From assembly GCA_023230265.1 (NCBI GenBank), contig JALNXR010000090.1, forward strand, positions 1 to 7,830: 7,830 nt of DNA, written 5' to 3'. Positions 6,812-7,830 of the stretch are shown piece after piece; position 1 is the stretch's first letter, and the number at the start of each line of letters is the position of its first letter. A program made the translations under genes and the position numbers. The notes under the pieces are model-generated. The model saw only the letters and a list, made by a program, of their open reading frames with translations. It made no database searches and had not been told where the DNA came from. Source of the stretch: Bacteroidales bacterium. Its GTDB lineage: Bacteria; Bacteroidota; Bacteroidia; Bacteroidales; UBA932.

Positions 6812-6840
6812 GGATTGTGTTCGGATTGTGTAAAATACAC
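6812..6840 (-). promoter_or_regulatory. Repeats in the rho leader
   Basis: The untranslated leader of rho holds two copies of ACACAATCC (coding strand; 6812-6820 and 6823-6831) spaced 11 bases apart. An overlapping perfect inverted repeat, GTGTA-AAA-TACAC, lies at 6828-6840. Such elements could be a protein-binding site or a small RNA fold involved in rho autoregulation, which is known in other bacteria. The repeats are short, so chance is a real alternative. Confidence 0.35.
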
Positions 6841-6860
6841 TAAAGAAATATAGTTATCCG

Positions 6861-6892
6861 CAAAAGTATAAAAATATCTTTTTACTTGCAAA
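6861..6892 (-). promoter_or_regulatory. rho promoter, Bacteroidota type
   Basis: On the minus strand TTTG (6889-6892) is followed after exactly 20 bases by TACTTTTG (6861-6868), matching TTTG-N19-21-TAnnTTTG. Transcription should begin near 6855, giving a leader of about 50 bases. The -33 box consists of the last bases of the ridA terminator T-tract plus the next G. Confidence 0.75.
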
Positions 6893-6917
6893 AAAAGTGG
6901 CCTAAGGACCACTTTTT
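6890..6917 (-). terminator. Intrinsic terminator of ridA
   Basis: On the minus strand AAAAAGTGG (6917-6909) pairs with CCACTTTTT (6900-6892). The 8-base apex can add two more pairs beside one bulged base. A run of seven T (6896-6890) follows directly. The A-tract on the other side makes it potentially bidirectional, but no plus-strand gene reads into it. It lies 11 bases past the ridA stop. Confidence 0.85.
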
Positions 6918-6928
6918 CTTACATTTTT

Positions 6929-7309
6929 TTATTTTACAGCAATTACATCCATCTCCACCAGGGCACCTTTTGGCAATGCAACCACTCCAAAAGCAACCCT
7001 GGCCGGGTAGGGTTCTTTAAAAAAGTGTGCATAAACTTCGTTCATTATTGCAAAATCCTTCATATCTGATAAGTAGACAGTTGTCTTAAGTACATTGTCA
7101 AAGGAGCAGCCTGCCTCTTCCAGAATGTAACCGATATTTCTCAACACCTGTTCTGCCTGCTCTTTAACACCTCCCGGCACAAAAACACCTGTTGATGCAT
7201 CAACGGGTAACTGTCCGGATACAAAAATAAAACCGTTGGATCCGGTTGCCTGACTATATGGACCTACAGCCGCCGGTGCTTTTTCTGTTGTAATAACACT
7301 CTTCTTCAT
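6929..7309 (-). CDS. ridA: RidA family enamine/imine deaminase
   Basis: This small cytoplasmic protein of the YjgF/YER057c/UK114 family has 126 residues, the usual length, and is expected to form a trimer. Family members hydrolyse reactive 2-aminoacrylate and related enamines made by PLP enzymes such as threonine dehydratase, releasing the 2-keto acid and ammonia. Key features are present: GPYSQA (16-21) with Tyr18, VSGQLP (30-35), the catalytic arginine R104 in PYPARVAFGV, and the closing ALPKGALVEMDVIAV (111-125), including E119 of the active-site cleft. The start MKKSVITTEKAP is typical. An A/T-rich gap of 35 bases separates it from the LptD-like gene upstream. No TAnnTTTG promoter is visible there, so it probably shares that gene's transcript. 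A strong terminator follows the stop. Confidence 0.95.
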   Translation of the reverse strand: MKKSVITTEKAPAAVGPYSQATGSNGFIFVSGQLPVDASTGVFVPGGVKEQAEQVLRNIGYILEEAGCSFDNVLKTTVYLSDMKDFAIMNEVYAHFFKEPYPARVAFGVVALPKGALVEMDVIAVK

Positions 7310-7344
7310 AAAATTTAATTAAATTGATTTTTTTAGAATTTATT

Positions 7345-7830
7345 TTAATAATTATTGTTTCTGTCCCAGAAGCTGGAACTTTTCTTAAACTGCAGGAGAT
7401 CAGCCAGAGCAGATGCTTTGGCACTTATCCTGAAGTTCCAGCTCTCCCACATACCTCCCGGTATCCATGAAAAAGATATCAGAAAACAATGCAGGTCATA
7501 TGTTGCACTCAGCTGAGTTGTTGTCAGTTTGAGTTTTGTAAGATCCACCCCTGTATTCATGTTCACATTCAGATCCCTGCTGAGTCTGATCTGTCCTGAT
7601 ATACCAAGCGTCTGCATATGATTGTGAATGGTTTTTAATTCATCACTTGCATACTGGTAGGATTTACTGTAGGAGTAGTTGTAATTGAAATTTACAGACC
7701 AGGGTGCAGAGGGGTCAAGATAGTATAACCACCCGCCCGGAATATATTCACCAGTCACCGGATGAAAGTATACCTTCTTATAATCGACCCTCTCTTTCTT
7801 AATAAGCTCTCCCATGCCTCCGCCACCGGC
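7345..7830 (-). CDS. lptD: LptD-like LPS-assembly outer-membrane protein, C-terminal fragment
   Basis: Only the last 161 residues are in the window. The frame stays open to the right edge, entering as A-GGGG-MGELIKK, so the methionine at 7815 is internal and not a start. The fragment shows alternating-residue beta strands typical of an outer-membrane barrel: WSVNFNYNYSYSK, ISGQIRLSRDLNVNMNTGVDL and LTTTQLSATYDLHCFLISFSW. The YDLHC-x(4)-FSW-x-P segment followed by a strand, a Lys/Ser-rich tail and a final aromatic residue is characteristic of Bacteroidota LptD-type proteins, which insert lipopolysaccharide into the outer leaflet. Full-length members run to about 900 residues. ridA follows 35 bases downstream, probably on the same mRNA. 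The barrel nature is clear; the LptD assignment rests on recalled family resemblance of the C-terminal strands. Confidence 0.75.
   Translation of the reverse strand, partial: AGGGGMGELIKKERVDYKKVYFHPVTGEYIPGGWLYYLDPSAPWSVNFNYNYSYSKSYQYASDELKTIHNHMQTLGISGQIRLSRDLNVNMNTGVDLTKLKLTTTQLSATYDLHCFLISFSWIPGGMWESWNFRISAKASALADLLQFKKSSSFWDRNNNY

Noticed and set aside
7310..7344. A dedicated ridA promoter in the A/T-rich gap
   Set aside because: No TTTG or TAnnTTTG boxes are present; a shared transcript with the upstream gene is simpler.

Overview
The window is ordinary chromosomal DNA of a Bacteroidota bacterium, probably of the order Bacteroidales. Four lines of evidence support this. The LptD-like C-terminus, the long N-terminus of MeaB and the large disordered insertion in Rho are all of the Bacteroidota type. 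In addition, four gene starts are preceded by the Bacteroidota sigma-ABfr promoter pattern (TTTG, about 20 bases, TAnnTTTG) rather than a sigma-70 type. Coding density is high. No stretch over 300 bases lacks a gene, and I saw no tRNA, rRNA, CRISPR array or insertion sequence.

Layout. The left edge (minus strand) holds most of serS, seryl-tRNA synthetase, cut off before motif 3, with its own promoter. Next comes a 56-residue 2[4Fe-4S] ferredoxin gene (minus strand), followed by a structured 3' region and an intrinsic terminator. Its promoter interleaves with a divergent promoter that drives a plus-strand operon of three tightly packed genes: a secreted DUF1573 protein with three Ig-like repeats, the G-protein chaperone MeaB (2-base gap), and a multi-spanning putative manganese/heavy-metal transporter with a His-rich loop (10-base overlap). 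This operon converges on rho (minus strand), which carries about 230 extra residues of Gln/Asn/Thr-rich low-complexity sequence between its Rho_N domain and its RNA-binding domain. Upstream of rho are a leader with small repeats, a clear promoter, and the terminator of ridA. ridA (minus strand) follows, and the right edge holds the last 161 residues of an LptD-like outer-membrane barrel, which probably shares a transcript with ridA.

How the genes relate. Most are housekeeping genes: translation (serS), electron transfer (ferredoxin), transcription termination (rho), removal of reactive enamines (ridA) and LPS export (lptD). The DUF1573-meaB-transporter operon is the only group whose shared purpose is not obvious. 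I did not find a convincing new multi-gene system. The observations most worth a second look are the disordered, repeat-bearing Rho N-terminus, the interleaved divergent promoters, and two places where a terminator T-tract doubles as the -33 box of the next promoter. All calls come from reading the sequence by eye; no database search was possible.
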